Shown in pieces: positions 8,626 to 16,704 of a DNA stretch of 64,000 nucleotides. Made by a program: the position numbers and the translations under genes. Under the pieces are notes generated by a model. That model had not been told where the DNA came from. It did no database searches and saw only the letters and a program-made list of their open reading frames with translations. The number at the start of each line of letters is the position of its first letter. The first letter of the stretch is position 1. Origin of the DNA: Chryseobacterium culicis (GTDB taxonomy: Bacteria; Bacteroidota; Bacteroidia; Flavobacteriales; Weeksellaceae); the NCBI RefSeq assembly GCF_900108365.1, contig NZ_FNWQ01000001.1, positions 930,001 to 994,000 of the forward strand, given 5' to 3'.

Positions 8626-8853
8626 ATGAAAAGCAACAACTCAAAAAAGAAGCCGTTTTTCGCGTCTTTCTTAGAAAAACAGGTGAAGGATCCTGAAACC
8701 GTAAAAGGAGGAACAGATATTATCTCAATTCCTGAAAGAGATATGATCACAAAACCAGCTGTAGATACGGTAACTTCTCCCAAAGACGATATGATGCATA
8801 CGCTGAAATATCCATCTGACGGTGATGATGATACGATCATTATTCCGCTATAA
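8626..8853 (+). CDS. Microviridin-like graspetide precursor peptide 2
   Basis: A 75-residue paralogue of the preceding gene. Residues 5-29 are identical to precursor 1 except Ser for Thr at 14 (PFFASFLEKQ at 10-19, KGG at 27-29). The middle diverges, sharing only a TKP motif (42-44). The core at 59-69 reads TLKYPSDGDDD and is followed by the hydrophobic tail TIIIPL. All acidic positions after Gly66 are Asp, whereas precursor 1 has one Glu, so the product would differ in ring size at the amide as well as in its tail. The pair arose by duplication with a conserved leader and a changing core, as expected of RiPP precursors sharing one set of enzymes. Confidence 0.9.
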   Translation: MKSNNSKKKPFFASFLEKQVKDPETVKGGTDIISIPERDMITKPAVDTVTSPKDDMMHTLKYPSDGDDDTIIIPL

Positions 8854-8880
8854 GATCTGGTAGAATATGTAATAAATAGC

Positions 8881-8914
8881 AGGGGAAACTTAAATTAGTA
8901 AGTTTCCCTTTTTA
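8881..8914 (+). terminator. Hairpin with T-run between precursors and ligases
   Basis: GGGAAACTTA (8883-8892) pairs with TAAGTTTCCC (8899-8908) over a 6-base loop, and TTTTT follows. It lies after precursor 2 and 15 bases before the first ligase. It looks like an intrinsic terminator that lets part of the transcripts read through, giving more precursor than enzyme. Confidence 0.7.
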
Positions 8915-8928
8915 ATAAAAGCCGGCAA

Positions 8929-9885
8929 ATGATTCTCTGCATCACCCATTCACAGGATTTTTATAATATTGATCTTTTTTTTCAATACCTTACTTCCAAA
9001 AATATTCCTTATTTCAGGCTGAATTCTGACCGCCTGAATCATCTTCAGAAAATAAGCATTCATGAAAATTCATTCGAATTAACGGATGAAAATGGAAATA
9101 CCATCCATTCTGACACCATACAAGGGGTATGGCACAGGAAAGCCTGGAGAATCAGTGCTCCCGAAGAGCTGGATCAGGATTACGAAAGAGTTTTCCTGAA
9201 CGAATATGGAAGTCTCCGGTACAATCTGTTGACCATTTTGGAAGATATCCCCTGGATTAATCCTTATGAGAATGAAAAAAAGGTGGATGGAAACAAGATG
9301 TTTCAGCTGAAAATTGCAAAGAACAATAACTTAACGATTCCCAAAACCATTTTTTCTAATGATGAAGAAAGAATAAAAGCATTTTTTGATCAGTACTGTC
9401 ACGGCAAAGCCATTGCTAAGCTTCACGGAGTAACCGCAAAAACGATGTCAGGCGAAAATATGATCTCCACTACTGTTATTGAAGAGGAATCTCTGGAACA
9501 TCTTTCAGATATTGTTTACTGTCCGATGATTTTTCAGCCTTATATTGACAAAGAATATGAGCTGAGAATTGTCTATGTTGACGGTGAATTTTTCACCGGA
9601 AAGATCAATAACAGCGAAAATGCAGATTGGAGAGTTGCCCGCGAAGGCTATTTCTGGTCAGCGTATGAACTTCCGGGTTCCATCAAAAACAATCTCACCG
9701 CCATGATGAAAGAAATAGGGCTTTATTTGGGAGCCATTGATATGATCAAAGGTAAAGACGGTCACTATTATTTTCTTGAAGTGAATGCACAGGGAGAATG
9801 GGGCATGCTGCAGAAAGAACTTGGTTTCCCCATCGCAGAAAGAATTGCCGATAATATTATCAAAAGAATCAATTTTCATGAATAA
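8929..9885 (+). CDS. Graspetide ATP-grasp ligase, MvdC/MdnB-like
   Basis: A 318-residue ATP-grasp ligase of the MvdC/MvdD family, which activates Asp or Glu side chains of a precursor as acyl-phosphates and closes them onto Thr, Ser (ester) or Lys (amide). The N-terminal domain (1-110, ILCITHSQDFYNIDLFFQYL) and the WHRKAWR segment replace the pre-ATP-grasp fold. The central and C-terminal ATP-grasp parts have KAIAKLHG, ELRIVYVDGEFFTGKI and the Mg-binding LEVNAQGEWGML. In microviridin clusters the gene next to the precursor is usually the amide-forming enzyme (MdnB/MvdC) and the next the ester-forming one; the order here agrees, but which bond it makes is inference. Overlaps the next gene by 8 bases. 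Confidence 0.88.
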   Translation: MILCITHSQDFYNIDLFFQYLTSKNIPYFRLNSDRLNHLQKISIHENSFELTDENGNTIHSDTIQGVWHRKAWRISAPEELDQDYERVFLNEYGSLRYNLLTILEDIPWINPYENEKKVDGNKMFQLKIAKNNNLTIPKTIFSNDEERIKAFFDQYCHGKAIAKLHGVTAKTMSGENMISTTVIEEESLEHLSDIVYCPMIFQPYIDKEYELRIVYVDGEFFTGKINNSENADWRVAREGYFWSAYELPGSIKNNLTAMMKEIGLYLGAIDMIKGKDGHYYFLEVNAQGEWGMLQKELGFPIAERIADNIIKRINFHE

Positions 9886-10882
9886 AATTTTAATTATAAC
9901 CCATACCGCAGATAACTTTTCTATTGAAAAAGTAACAGAATACATCGAAAAAAATAATTGTGAAGTTATTCGTTTTGATGTTGATATTTATCCCTTACAA
10001 AACAAACTTTCCACTATTTTTCAGGACGGAGAATGGGTGAGTTACCTTGAAACACCTGAAGCAAAACACCGCCTGGACGATATTTCTGCCATCTGGTACA
10101 GAAGAGCCTACAATATTGGAAAAGGACTTAAAGAAGAAATGGATTCCAAGTTTTACGGAGCGGCAATGGGAGAAATCCGCAATACCCTTTTCGGATTTTT
10201 TGAATCGGTGGATGCTTATTCTCTGGGGAAGCCAAGTGTTTACAGAAGATTAGACAGTAAAGAAGAACAGTTAAAAATTGCAGATAAATTAGGATTGACT
10301 ATTCCTGCAACCTGTCTTACCAATAATCCGGATGAAGCCAGAAAATTTATCCTGAAACATCAGAATGTAGTGGCCAAAATGCAAACCGGTTTTGCCATCT
10401 ACGAAGACGGGGTAGAAAATGTGGTATTTACAAACGTTGTAAGTGAAGATAAGCTGGAAGAGCTGGATTCATTACTGTACTGCCCGATGCAGTTTCAGCA
10501 AATGATTCAGAAGAAAAAAGAACTCAGAATTACCATTGTGGGCAGAGATGTTTATGCCTTTGAAATAGATTCTCAGCAATCCGAAGATGCTAAAATAGAC
10601 TGGCGGAAAGATGGTGTCAATCTTATTGATAAGTGGAACAGAACAGAACTTCCTGCAGATGTAGAGGCAAAACTTCTGGAACTTCTTGATATTTACAACG
10701 TAGACTACGGAGCAGTCGATATGATAGTTTCCCCTGAAGACGAATATTATTTCATCGAGATCAATGCTGCAGGAGAGTTTTTCTGGCTGGATAATCTTAC
10801 AGAAGGAAACCTTATTTCAAAAAGTATTGCAGACGTTCTTTGTGATAAAGCGCCAAGAAGAAATAATGAAGTAATAGCTTAA
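9878..10882 (+). CDS. Graspetide ATP-grasp ligase, MvdD/MdnC-like (ester forming)
   Basis: A 334-residue ATP-grasp ligase. Compared with what I recall of MvdD, the N-terminus (ILIITHTADNFSIEKVTEYI), the IWYRRAYNIGK segment, FCPM-like YCPMQFQQ, ELRITIVG, the DWRKDG turn, YGAVDMIV and the metal-binding FIEINAAGEFFWL are closely alike, so this is the better candidate for the enzyme that makes the two omega-esters. The start is taken at 9878, where ATG overlaps the stop of the first ligase (translational coupling). An upstream in-frame ATG at 9785 would extend deep into the other ligase gene and give a non-homologous N-terminus. A terminator follows at 10906. Confidence 0.9.
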   Translation: MNKILIITHTADNFSIEKVTEYIEKNNCEVIRFDVDIYPLQNKLSTIFQDGEWVSYLETPEAKHRLDDISAIWYRRAYNIGKGLKEEMDSKFYGAAMGEIRNTLFGFFESVDAYSLGKPSVYRRLDSKEEQLKIADKLGLTIPATCLTNNPDEARKFILKHQNVVAKMQTGFAIYEDGVENVVFTNVVSEDKLEELDSLLYCPMQFQQMIQKKKELRITIVGRDVYAFEIDSQQSEDAKIDWRKDGVNLIDKWNRTELPADVEAKLLELLDIYNVDYGAVDMIVSPEDEYYFIEINAAGEFFWLDNLTEGNLISKSIADVLCDKAPRRNNEVIA

Positions 10883-10905
10883 AAAACAGAACCCCTCTTG
10901 AGCAT

Positions 10906-10942
10906 AAAAGTCCTGAAAGTTGTTAATTCTTTCAGGACTTTT
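10906..10942 (+). terminator. Terminator of the graspetide operon
   Basis: A perfect 14-bp inverted repeat (10906-10919 with 10929-10942), its right arm ending in TTTT, lies 23 bases past the stop of the second ligase. It marks the end of the RiPP operon and separates it from the epimerase gene. Confidence 0.8.
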
Positions 10943-11142
10943 AATTTGACCATCCATTGTAATTGATAAAATCCGGGTTTATTATTGATCAGAATGATAA
11001 TATTGGTTAAATAAAGCTGAATTATGCTTTAAAAATCGCAAATTTGCAAAAGCAGTTTTTCAGAGAAATCCTCAGAGGTTTGTGAAGAATTGCCGGATAG
11101 AAAATATTGTTATATTTTAGTCAGCAATCAAGAAAATAATTA

Positions 11143-12156
11143 ATGATTTTTGTAACGGGTGCTACCGGAATTCTGGGAAGAATAATTGTACTGGAGCTTC
11201 TTAAAAGAGGTAAACAGGTGCGTGCTTCCAAAAGACCGGGCAGCAATATAAACGAAGTAAAGCATTCATACAGCTTTTATACGGAGAATCCTGACGATTT
11301 TTTCAATAAAATTGAATGGATCAACGTAGATTTTGATGACCTCGATTCTTTGAAAACTGCGCTGCAAGGGGTAGATGAGGTGTATCACTGTGCCGCAAAA
11401 GTAAGCTTTCATCCAAAAGATGAAAAAGAGATGTACCACACCAATATCAAGGGTACAGAAAATCTTCTGTATGCCTGCGAAGAATCAGACGTTAAAAAAT
11501 TTCTCCATGTAAGTTCTGTAGCCGTTCTTGATAATTTCAATGAAAAAGGGGAATTGGATGAAGATTCCGACTTTAATCCTAAACTGGAACATTCGGCCTA
11601 TGCTATTTCTAAACATTTATCTGAAATGGAAGTATGGAGAGCTTCTGCAGAAGGGCTGAATGTAATCATTATTAATCCGGGAATGATCATCGGAAGCGGA
11701 AACTGGCATCAGAGCAGTGGCGAGCTTTTCTCTACTTTTGAAGACAACAGTTTTACCTTTTCGGGAGGATCTGCTTACGTTGACGTAAGAGATGTTGCCA
11801 ATACGGCAATAGGATTAATGGAAAATAATCTTTTCGGAGAACGTTTTATCATTGTTGCTGAAAATAACAGATACGCCGATCTTGCCAGACAGATAAGAAC
11901 CCGCCTGGGGCTTAAAGAGGCCAGAATTCTTTCACAGACAGAATTAAATATCGGGAGATTAGCCAATGCTCTTTTCGGATGGCTGATCCCGAAGCTGAAA
12001 ATGGTTACCCGGTCAAATATTGAAGCCATTTCATCATTCAACACCATTTCCAATCACAAAGTCAAAGAAAAGCTGAACTATCAGTTTATTCCCGTAAAAG
12101 AAAGTATAGACTTTCATCTGAATAATTATATTAACGACAAAAAGCTGAAGAAATGA
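11143..12156 (+). CDS. NAD(P)-dependent epimerase/dehydratase (extended SDR)
   Basis: A 337-residue extended short-chain dehydrogenase. The Rossmann motif is VTGATGILG (4-12), the NAD-dependent strand is AAKVSFHP, and the catalytic YxxxK is YAISK with an upstream Ser in HVSSVAV. The substrate domain contains INPGMIIGSGNW. Such proteins act on nucleotide sugars, flavonoid-like ketones or sterol-type substrates; I cannot tell which. The last codons overlap the following acyl-CoA synthetase by 4 bases, so the two are co-transcribed and probably act in one lipid-related route. Confidence 0.87.
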   Translation: MIFVTGATGILGRIIVLELLKRGKQVRASKRPGSNINEVKHSYSFYTENPDDFFNKIEWINVDFDDLDSLKTALQGVDEVYHCAAKVSFHPKDEKEMYHTNIKGTENLLYACEESDVKKFLHVSSVAVLDNFNEKGELDEDSDFNPKLEHSAYAISKHLSEMEVWRASAEGLNVIIINPGMIIGSGNWHQSSGELFSTFEDNSFTFSGGSAYVDVRDVANTAIGLMENNLFGERFIIVAENNRYADLARQIRTRLGLKEARILSQTELNIGRLANALFGWLIPKLKMVTRSNIEAISSFNTISNHKVKEKLNYQFIPVKESIDFHLNNYINDKKLKK

Positions 12157-13922
12157 ACCTTGCAGAGGCAATTATCCTTAAAAATGTAGAAAAGCATCCT
12201 ATAAAAGGAGCAATCGGGTTTAAAAAGAAAGATGCAGGCTGGAAAGAACTCAGCTGGAAAAAATTCAGCGAAATTATTTTTAAAACTGCCAATGCTTTAA
12301 AAGAATCCGGAGTTCAGGAAAATGACAAAGTCGCCATTTATTCAGATAATTCTTCCGAATGGATGATCATGGATTTGGCTTCAATGGCAATTGGTGCTAT
12401 TACGGTTCCTATCTACTCAACCAATAATGCCGAGCAGGCAGAACATATCATCAACGACTCCGGAGCAAAAGTTGTTATGGTAGGAAATCAGATGCAGTAT
12501 GATGCCTGTCTTGAGTTCTTACATAAGCAGGAAAATAACCTGGAAATGATTATTATTTCCAAAAAAGCAGTTTGGATCAAGAAAGAATTCAACAGTTTTT
12601 ATCTTGAAGATTTTATCGCCAAAGCTTCACCTAAGCTGGAAATCTGTAAGAAAGAAAATGATGATACAGCAACATTAATTTATACTTCCGGAACTACCGG
12701 AACACCAAAAGGGGTAATGCTTACTCATGGAAATTTTATCAAAGCATTCGATTCCCATTTTGAATTTTTTAAGTTTAAAAACTTTGAAGAAGAGCTTTCA
12801 CTGGCATTCTTGCCCTTAAGCCATGTTTTTGAAAGAAGCTGGAGTTTATTAAGCTTATACGGCGGTGCCCGTGTTTATTTCCTGGAAGATCCGAAAAATG
12901 TAGCGAAAGCACTGGAAGAAGTAAAACCTACGGCCATGTGCGCGGTACCAAGATTTTTCCAGAAAGTATATGCCGGAGTGTTGGAAAAAGCAGAAGAGGG
13001 TTCATCGTTAAAGAAAAAAATCTTTAACTGGGCGCTCAAAACCGGATGGGAGACTGCCGAATTACGAAGAAATGAAAAACCAATTCCTTTTGGATTAAAA
13101 TTTAAAGAATCCGTTGCAGATTTGTTGGTTTTCAGTAAAATTAAAGACAAAATGGGGGGGAGACTTTGGTTTCTGCCTTGCGGAGGAGCGTCTCTGTCAC
13201 CGGAAGTTACCCGCTTCTTTGAGTCAGTAGGGATTCACGTAACCGTTGGATATGGATTAACTGAAACTACAGCTACATTGACTCTTTTCCCCCTGACTCA
13301 TTTTGAACACGGAACCAGCGGAAAACCTCTTCCGGGAGTAGAAATGCGCATCGGAGAGCATGATGAGATCCAGGCGAGAGGCAATGGAATTATGAAAGGA
13401 TATTACAACAAGCCTGAAGAAACCCGGAAAGTATTCACAGAAGACGGTTGGTTTAAAACCGGTGATGCAGGAAAGTTTGATGATAAAGGAAACCTGATCA
13501 TCACAGACAGGATCAAAGACCTGATGAAAACTTCTAACGGAAAATATATTGCTCCACAACAGATAGAAAACCTTCTCACCAATAATAATTTCATCCAGCA
13601 GATCATGCTGATTGCGGAAGGAAGACAGTTTGTTTCAGCACTCATTGTTCCTAATTTTGAGTTTTTACAGGATTATATTAAGAGAAATAATATTCCTTTT
13701 ACCAATTGGGAAGATGCTGTAAAAAATGAACAGGTAATCCATTTTTATAAAGAAAAAATTAAAGAACTACAGGACCACCTTTCGGACTATGAAAAAGTGA
13801 AGAAATTCACCTTAATGCCCGCAGAGTTTGATATCAATACAGGAGAAATCACCCCTACATTGAAAGTCAAAAGAAATGTAGTGATCAAAAAATACGCAGA
13901 TATTATAGAAAAGATGTATTAA
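12153..13922 (+). CDS. Long-chain acyl-CoA synthetase (AMP-binding)
   Basis: A 589-residue adenylate-forming enzyme that activates a fatty acid to acyl-AMP and then acyl-CoA. The P-loop TLIYTSGTTGTPKGV, the LPLSHVFERSW segment, the A5 motif GYGLTETTAT, the A7 DGWFKTGDAG and the A8 hinge ITDRIKDLMKTSNGKYIAPQQIE are all present, matching FadD15-type synthetases. No membrane segment. Its ATG lies within the end of the epimerase gene (ATGA overlap), and mvaD starts 21 bases after its stop, so three genes form one unit. Confidence 0.93.
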   Translation: MNLAEAIILKNVEKHPIKGAIGFKKKDAGWKELSWKKFSEIIFKTANALKESGVQENDKVAIYSDNSSEWMIMDLASMAIGAITVPIYSTNNAEQAEHIINDSGAKVVMVGNQMQYDACLEFLHKQENNLEMIIISKKAVWIKKEFNSFYLEDFIAKASPKLEICKKENDDTATLIYTSGTTGTPKGVMLTHGNFIKAFDSHFEFFKFKNFEEELSLAFLPLSHVFERSWSLLSLYGGARVYFLEDPKNVAKALEEVKPTAMCAVPRFFQKVYAGVLEKAEEGSSLKKKIFNWALKTGWETAELRRNEKPIPFGLKFKESVADLLVFSKIKDKMGGRLWFLPCGGASLSPEVTRFFESVGIHVTVGYGLTETTATLTLFPLTHFEHGTSGKPLPGVEMRIGEHDEIQARGNGIMKGYYNKPEETRKVFTEDGWFKTGDAGKFDDKGNLIITDRIKDLMKTSNGKYIAPQQIENLLTNNNFIQQIMLIAEGRQFVSALIVPNFEFLQDYIKRNNIPFTNWEDAVKNEQVIHFYKEKIKELQDHLSDYEKVKKFTLMPAEFDINTGEITPTLKVKRNVVIKKYADIIEKMY

Positions 13923-13943
13923 GTAATACACTTAAATTAAACT

Positions 13944-14999
13944 ATGACGACACAAGATTTTATAGGAAAAGAAAATTTCAATATTCGTACCCAAACGGTT
14001 TCAGAAAGCTGCCCGTCTAATATTGCCCTGATTAAATATTGGGGGAAATATGCGGATCAGATTCCTGCCAATCCTAGTATCAGCTATACTTTAAACCATT
14101 GTAAGACCAATACCTCAATGGAGTTTATTGCAAATGAAACTTTTTCGGTACAGACTTTTCTGGCTGGAAATGAAGAAGTGAAGTTTGCCGAAAAAATTGA
14201 AAAATATTTCAGAAATATAGAGCAGTACCTTCCCTGGATTTTAAAAGGGAAATACGTGATCAGAACGGAAAATACCTTTCCGCACAGCTCAGGAATTGCA
14301 AGTTCAGCTTCAGGATTTGGTGCCATCGCAAAATGTCTGATGGCATTGGACGCTTCATTTACCGGAAAAAAATCTGAGGAAGAATCTTTAAGAAAGGCTT
14401 CATTTTTAGCAAGACTGGGAAGCGGAAGTGCTTGCAGAAGCTTGTATAATGGACTTGTGGTGTGGGGAAAAACTGATGAGGTATCGGGGAGCTCAGATCT
14501 GTTCGGAGTACAATATCCGGATGCTGAGATTCATGAAGTTTTCAAAAATTTTAATGATTGGGTGCTGTTAATCCATGAGGGTCAGAAGAGTGTTTCTTCG
14601 TCGGTAGGACACGGTTTGATGAAAACGAATCCTTACGCAGAAAGAAGGTTCCAGGAGGCCAGAGAAAACTTTGTTCCGATGAAAGAAATCCTTAAAAAAG
14701 GAGATATGGAGAGCTTCATCAAATTGGTTGAGCATGAAGCACTCACACTGCATGCGATGATGATGATGAGCGAACCGGCTTTTATCCTGATGAAAACAGG
14801 TACACTGGAAGTGATCAATAAAATATGGGATTTTAGAAGAGAGACAAAGCTGCCTTTATTCTTTACCCTGGATGCAGGAGCCAATGTTCACCTTCTCTTT
14901 CCTGGTGGTGCTGAAGATCAAATCAAAAGCTTCATTGAAGCTGAACTATTGCAGTACACCCAGAAGAATGGAGTCGTGAAGGATGTGATGAGGTTTTAA
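13944..14999 (+). CDS. mvaD: Diphosphomevalonate decarboxylase
   Basis: Converts mevalonate 5-diphosphate to isopentenyl diphosphate using ATP, the last step of the mevalonate pathway, which flavobacteria use instead of the MEP pathway. The 351-residue GHMP-kinase fold protein shows SCPSNIALIKYWGK near the N-terminus, the phosphate-binding loop PHSSGIASSASGFGA, SGSACRSLYNGLVVW, and the catalytic Asp in FFTLDAGANVHLL. It is the third gene of the epimerase-synthetase-mvaD unit and ends at a terminator shared with the convergent gene. Confidence 0.95.
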   Translation: MTTQDFIGKENFNIRTQTVSESCPSNIALIKYWGKYADQIPANPSISYTLNHCKTNTSMEFIANETFSVQTFLAGNEEVKFAEKIEKYFRNIEQYLPWILKGKYVIRTENTFPHSSGIASSASGFGAIAKCLMALDASFTGKKSEEESLRKASFLARLGSGSACRSLYNGLVVWGKTDEVSGSSDLFGVQYPDAEIHEVFKNFNDWVLLIHEGQKSVSSSVGHGLMKTNPYAERRFQEARENFVPMKEILKKGDMESFIKLVEHEALTLHAMMMMSEPAFILMKTGTLEVINKIWDFRRETKLPLFFTLDAGANVHLLFPGGAEDQIKSFIEAELLQYTQKNGVVKDVMRF

Positions 15000-15016
15000 A
15001 ATTCAACAATATTCTA

Positions 15017-15044
15017 AAAAAAGTGGGCTTCAGCCCACTTTTTT
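15017..15044. terminator. Bidirectional terminator between mvaD and the convergent EEP gene
   Basis: A perfect 13-bp inverted repeat (15017-15029 with 15032-15044) with A-run on one side and T-run on the other serves both genes. It overlaps the stop codon of the minus-strand gene. Confidence 0.8.
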
Positions 15045-16125
15045 AGTCTTCGGTAACAACAGCTTCCCGTTCGCCATCTTCTTTCTTTCCTTCTTCTATC
15101 ATGATTTCGGCTTCTGCTTTCTCTTCAGAAGTAGCCGTTTCTATAAGCTCTTCCTGTGCATCATTATGATGATCTATGAAAAACTCACAATATACAGGAA
15201 GGTGGTCTGAACCAAAATTTTCCAAGGTCTTCAGCTGTTTAATAAAAATATCTTCGCTGTGAAACATCAGGTCGATAGGGAATCTTAACAGGCGGTATTT
15301 TGCATGAAACGTAGAAACAAAAGAATGCCCGATTCTCGGATCTATCAGATGACTTGTTTTTCTGAAAAGTACAGATGATCTTGACCATGCAACATTATTG
15401 AAATCTCCCACTACAATAACTGGTTTCTTAATGTCTTTTACACATTTGGCCGTGCTCAGAAGATCTCCGTCTCTTTCCTTGGAGGTTTCTTCTTCGGTAG
15501 GGCTGGGCGGCGGCGGGTGAACTCCGAAGAAAACAAAAGAAAAACCATCCGCTGTTTTCATATGGATTTCAATGCTTGGAATATCATCAGCTACAAAATA
15601 ATGAGTCTTCGCTTCTGTGATTTCGATTCGGGAATAAAAATGCATTCCGTACGTGTTTTCCAGGGTTACCTTATGCTGATAGCCGTACTCTTTTTCCAGG
15701 GGTCTCATTGCTTTTTCCCAGTCACCATTGCTTTCCATGGTCATGAAAAAATCAGGATTATATTTTTTAATAAGACCAGCGAATCTTTCATATTCTTTAT
15801 TGAACTGATAAACATTAGCTGAAATAAAATGCAGCTTATCAGAAGATTTGTGTCGCTGCCTGTGCTTCTTTACGGGATAAAAATGTGTGTATTGGATGAG
15901 CGTTTTGCTGTGATAAACGAACATAGCCAGCAGAATACCCTGATAATACCATAAATATTCTACAGAATCTGTAAAAAGTCCCAGTAGAAAAGTGAAAAGT
16001 ATAAGGTAAGTAACCTGTATTTTAGCAAATTCAGGCACTCTGAATATCCAGTGAGAATGCTGAATTTTTGGCAGTATAGTCATGACCAGTAGTAGGAGAG
16101 CCAGAATCAGATAAATAATCCACAT
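15043..16125 (-). CDS. Membrane-anchored endonuclease/exonuclease/phosphatase family protein
   Basis: A 360-residue protein with two to three N-terminal membrane segments (about 1-70) and a DNase I-like EEP domain facing outward or in the periplasm. Motifs in order: SANVYQFN, the Glu-bearing FFMTMESNGDWE, FFGVHPPPP, the VVGDFNNVAWS active-site segment and the C-terminal GSDHLPVYCEF with the catalytic Asp-His. The last 45 residues are a charged Glu-rich tail with no clear domain. EEP enzymes cut phosphodiesters in DNA, lipids or sugars; substrate unknown here. It ends at the hairpin shared with mvaD. Confidence 0.85.
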   Translation of the reverse strand: MWIIYLILALLLLVMTILPKIQHSHWIFRVPEFAKIQVTYLILFTFLLGLFTDSVEYLWYYQGILLAMFVYHSKTLIQYTHFYPVKKHRQRHKSSDKLHFISANVYQFNKEYERFAGLIKKYNPDFFMTMESNGDWEKAMRPLEKEYGYQHKVTLENTYGMHFYSRIEITEAKTHYFVADDIPSIEIHMKTADGFSFVFFGVHPPPPSPTEEETSKERDGDLLSTAKCVKDIKKPVIVVGDFNNVAWSRSSVLFRKTSHLIDPRIGHSFVSTFHAKYRLLRFPIDLMFHSEDIFIKQLKTLENFGSDHLPVYCEFFIDHHNDAQEELIETATSEEKAEAEIMIEEGKKEDGEREAVVTED

Positions 16126-16234
16126 ATAAATGCTATGAAATAATTTTGATCACAATTTAAGAAAAATGATTTTTAAAATTTGTTAATCAATTTAAATTTT
16201 ATTTTATCTATTTTTATTTATCTAAATCTGTTCT

Positions 16235-16675
16235 ATGAATAAAATTATGGCACTCCTGCTACTGATGACTATTTCAGCTTTCGGTCAGCAAAATAAAGAT
16301 ATTGAAAAGCCTATCCGTAACCTGTTTCTGGGCATGAAAAATGCAGATTCAGAGCTGGTAAAATCTGCTTTTGCAGAGAATGCTGTGCTTCAAACTATCA
16401 CTAAAGACGGTGTCGTAAAAAGCGACAGCATACAGGATTTCGTAGCTTCGGTTTCAAAATTTACAAAAGGAGATCTGGATGAAAGAATTCTCATAGAAGC
16501 TATTCATAAAGATGGAAACCTTGCCAGTGTGTTTACACCTTATTCTTTTTATTTAAAAGGCAAGCTTTCTCACTGCGGAGCCAATAGTTTTCAGCTGGTG
16601 AAGCAGAATAATGAATGGAAAATCCAATATATTATTGATACCAGAAGAAAAGATAACTGTAAAGAAATACAATAA
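16235..16675 (+). CDS. Secreted NTF2/SnoaL-like protein
   Basis: A 146-residue protein with a signal peptide (cleavage likely after AFGQ, near residue 20) and a small alpha+beta barrel of the NTF2-like type, as seen in the putative lumazine-binding/DUF4440 group: an N-terminal helix with FLGMKNADSELVKSAFAENA, then strands ending in GANSFQLVKQNNEWKIQYIIDTRRK. No catalytic role can be read. It precedes the VOC gene by 29 bases on the same strand. Confidence 0.72.
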   Translation: MNKIMALLLLMTISAFGQQNKDIEKPIRNLFLGMKNADSELVKSAFAENAVLQTITKDGVVKSDSIQDFVASVSKFTKGDLDERILIEAIHKDGNLASVFTPYSFYLKGKLSHCGANSFQLVKQNNEWKIQYIIDTRRKDNCKEIQ

Positions 16676-16704
16676 TCAATTAAAAAGAACTTAAAATTAT
16701 AAAA

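Noticed and set aside
8352..8706. Repeated DNA blocks in the two precursor genes read as a short repeat array or CRISPR-like element
   Set aside because: The similarity is limited to the coding part of the leader and explained by gene duplication; only two copies and no spacer regularity.
11143..12156. Epimerase after the graspetide ligases as a tailoring enzyme
   Set aside because: A strong terminator separates them and the gene is coupled to an acyl-CoA synthetase and mvaD instead.
15517..15822. Open frame antisense to the EEP-family gene
   Set aside because: Fully inside a well-supported gene on the other strand.
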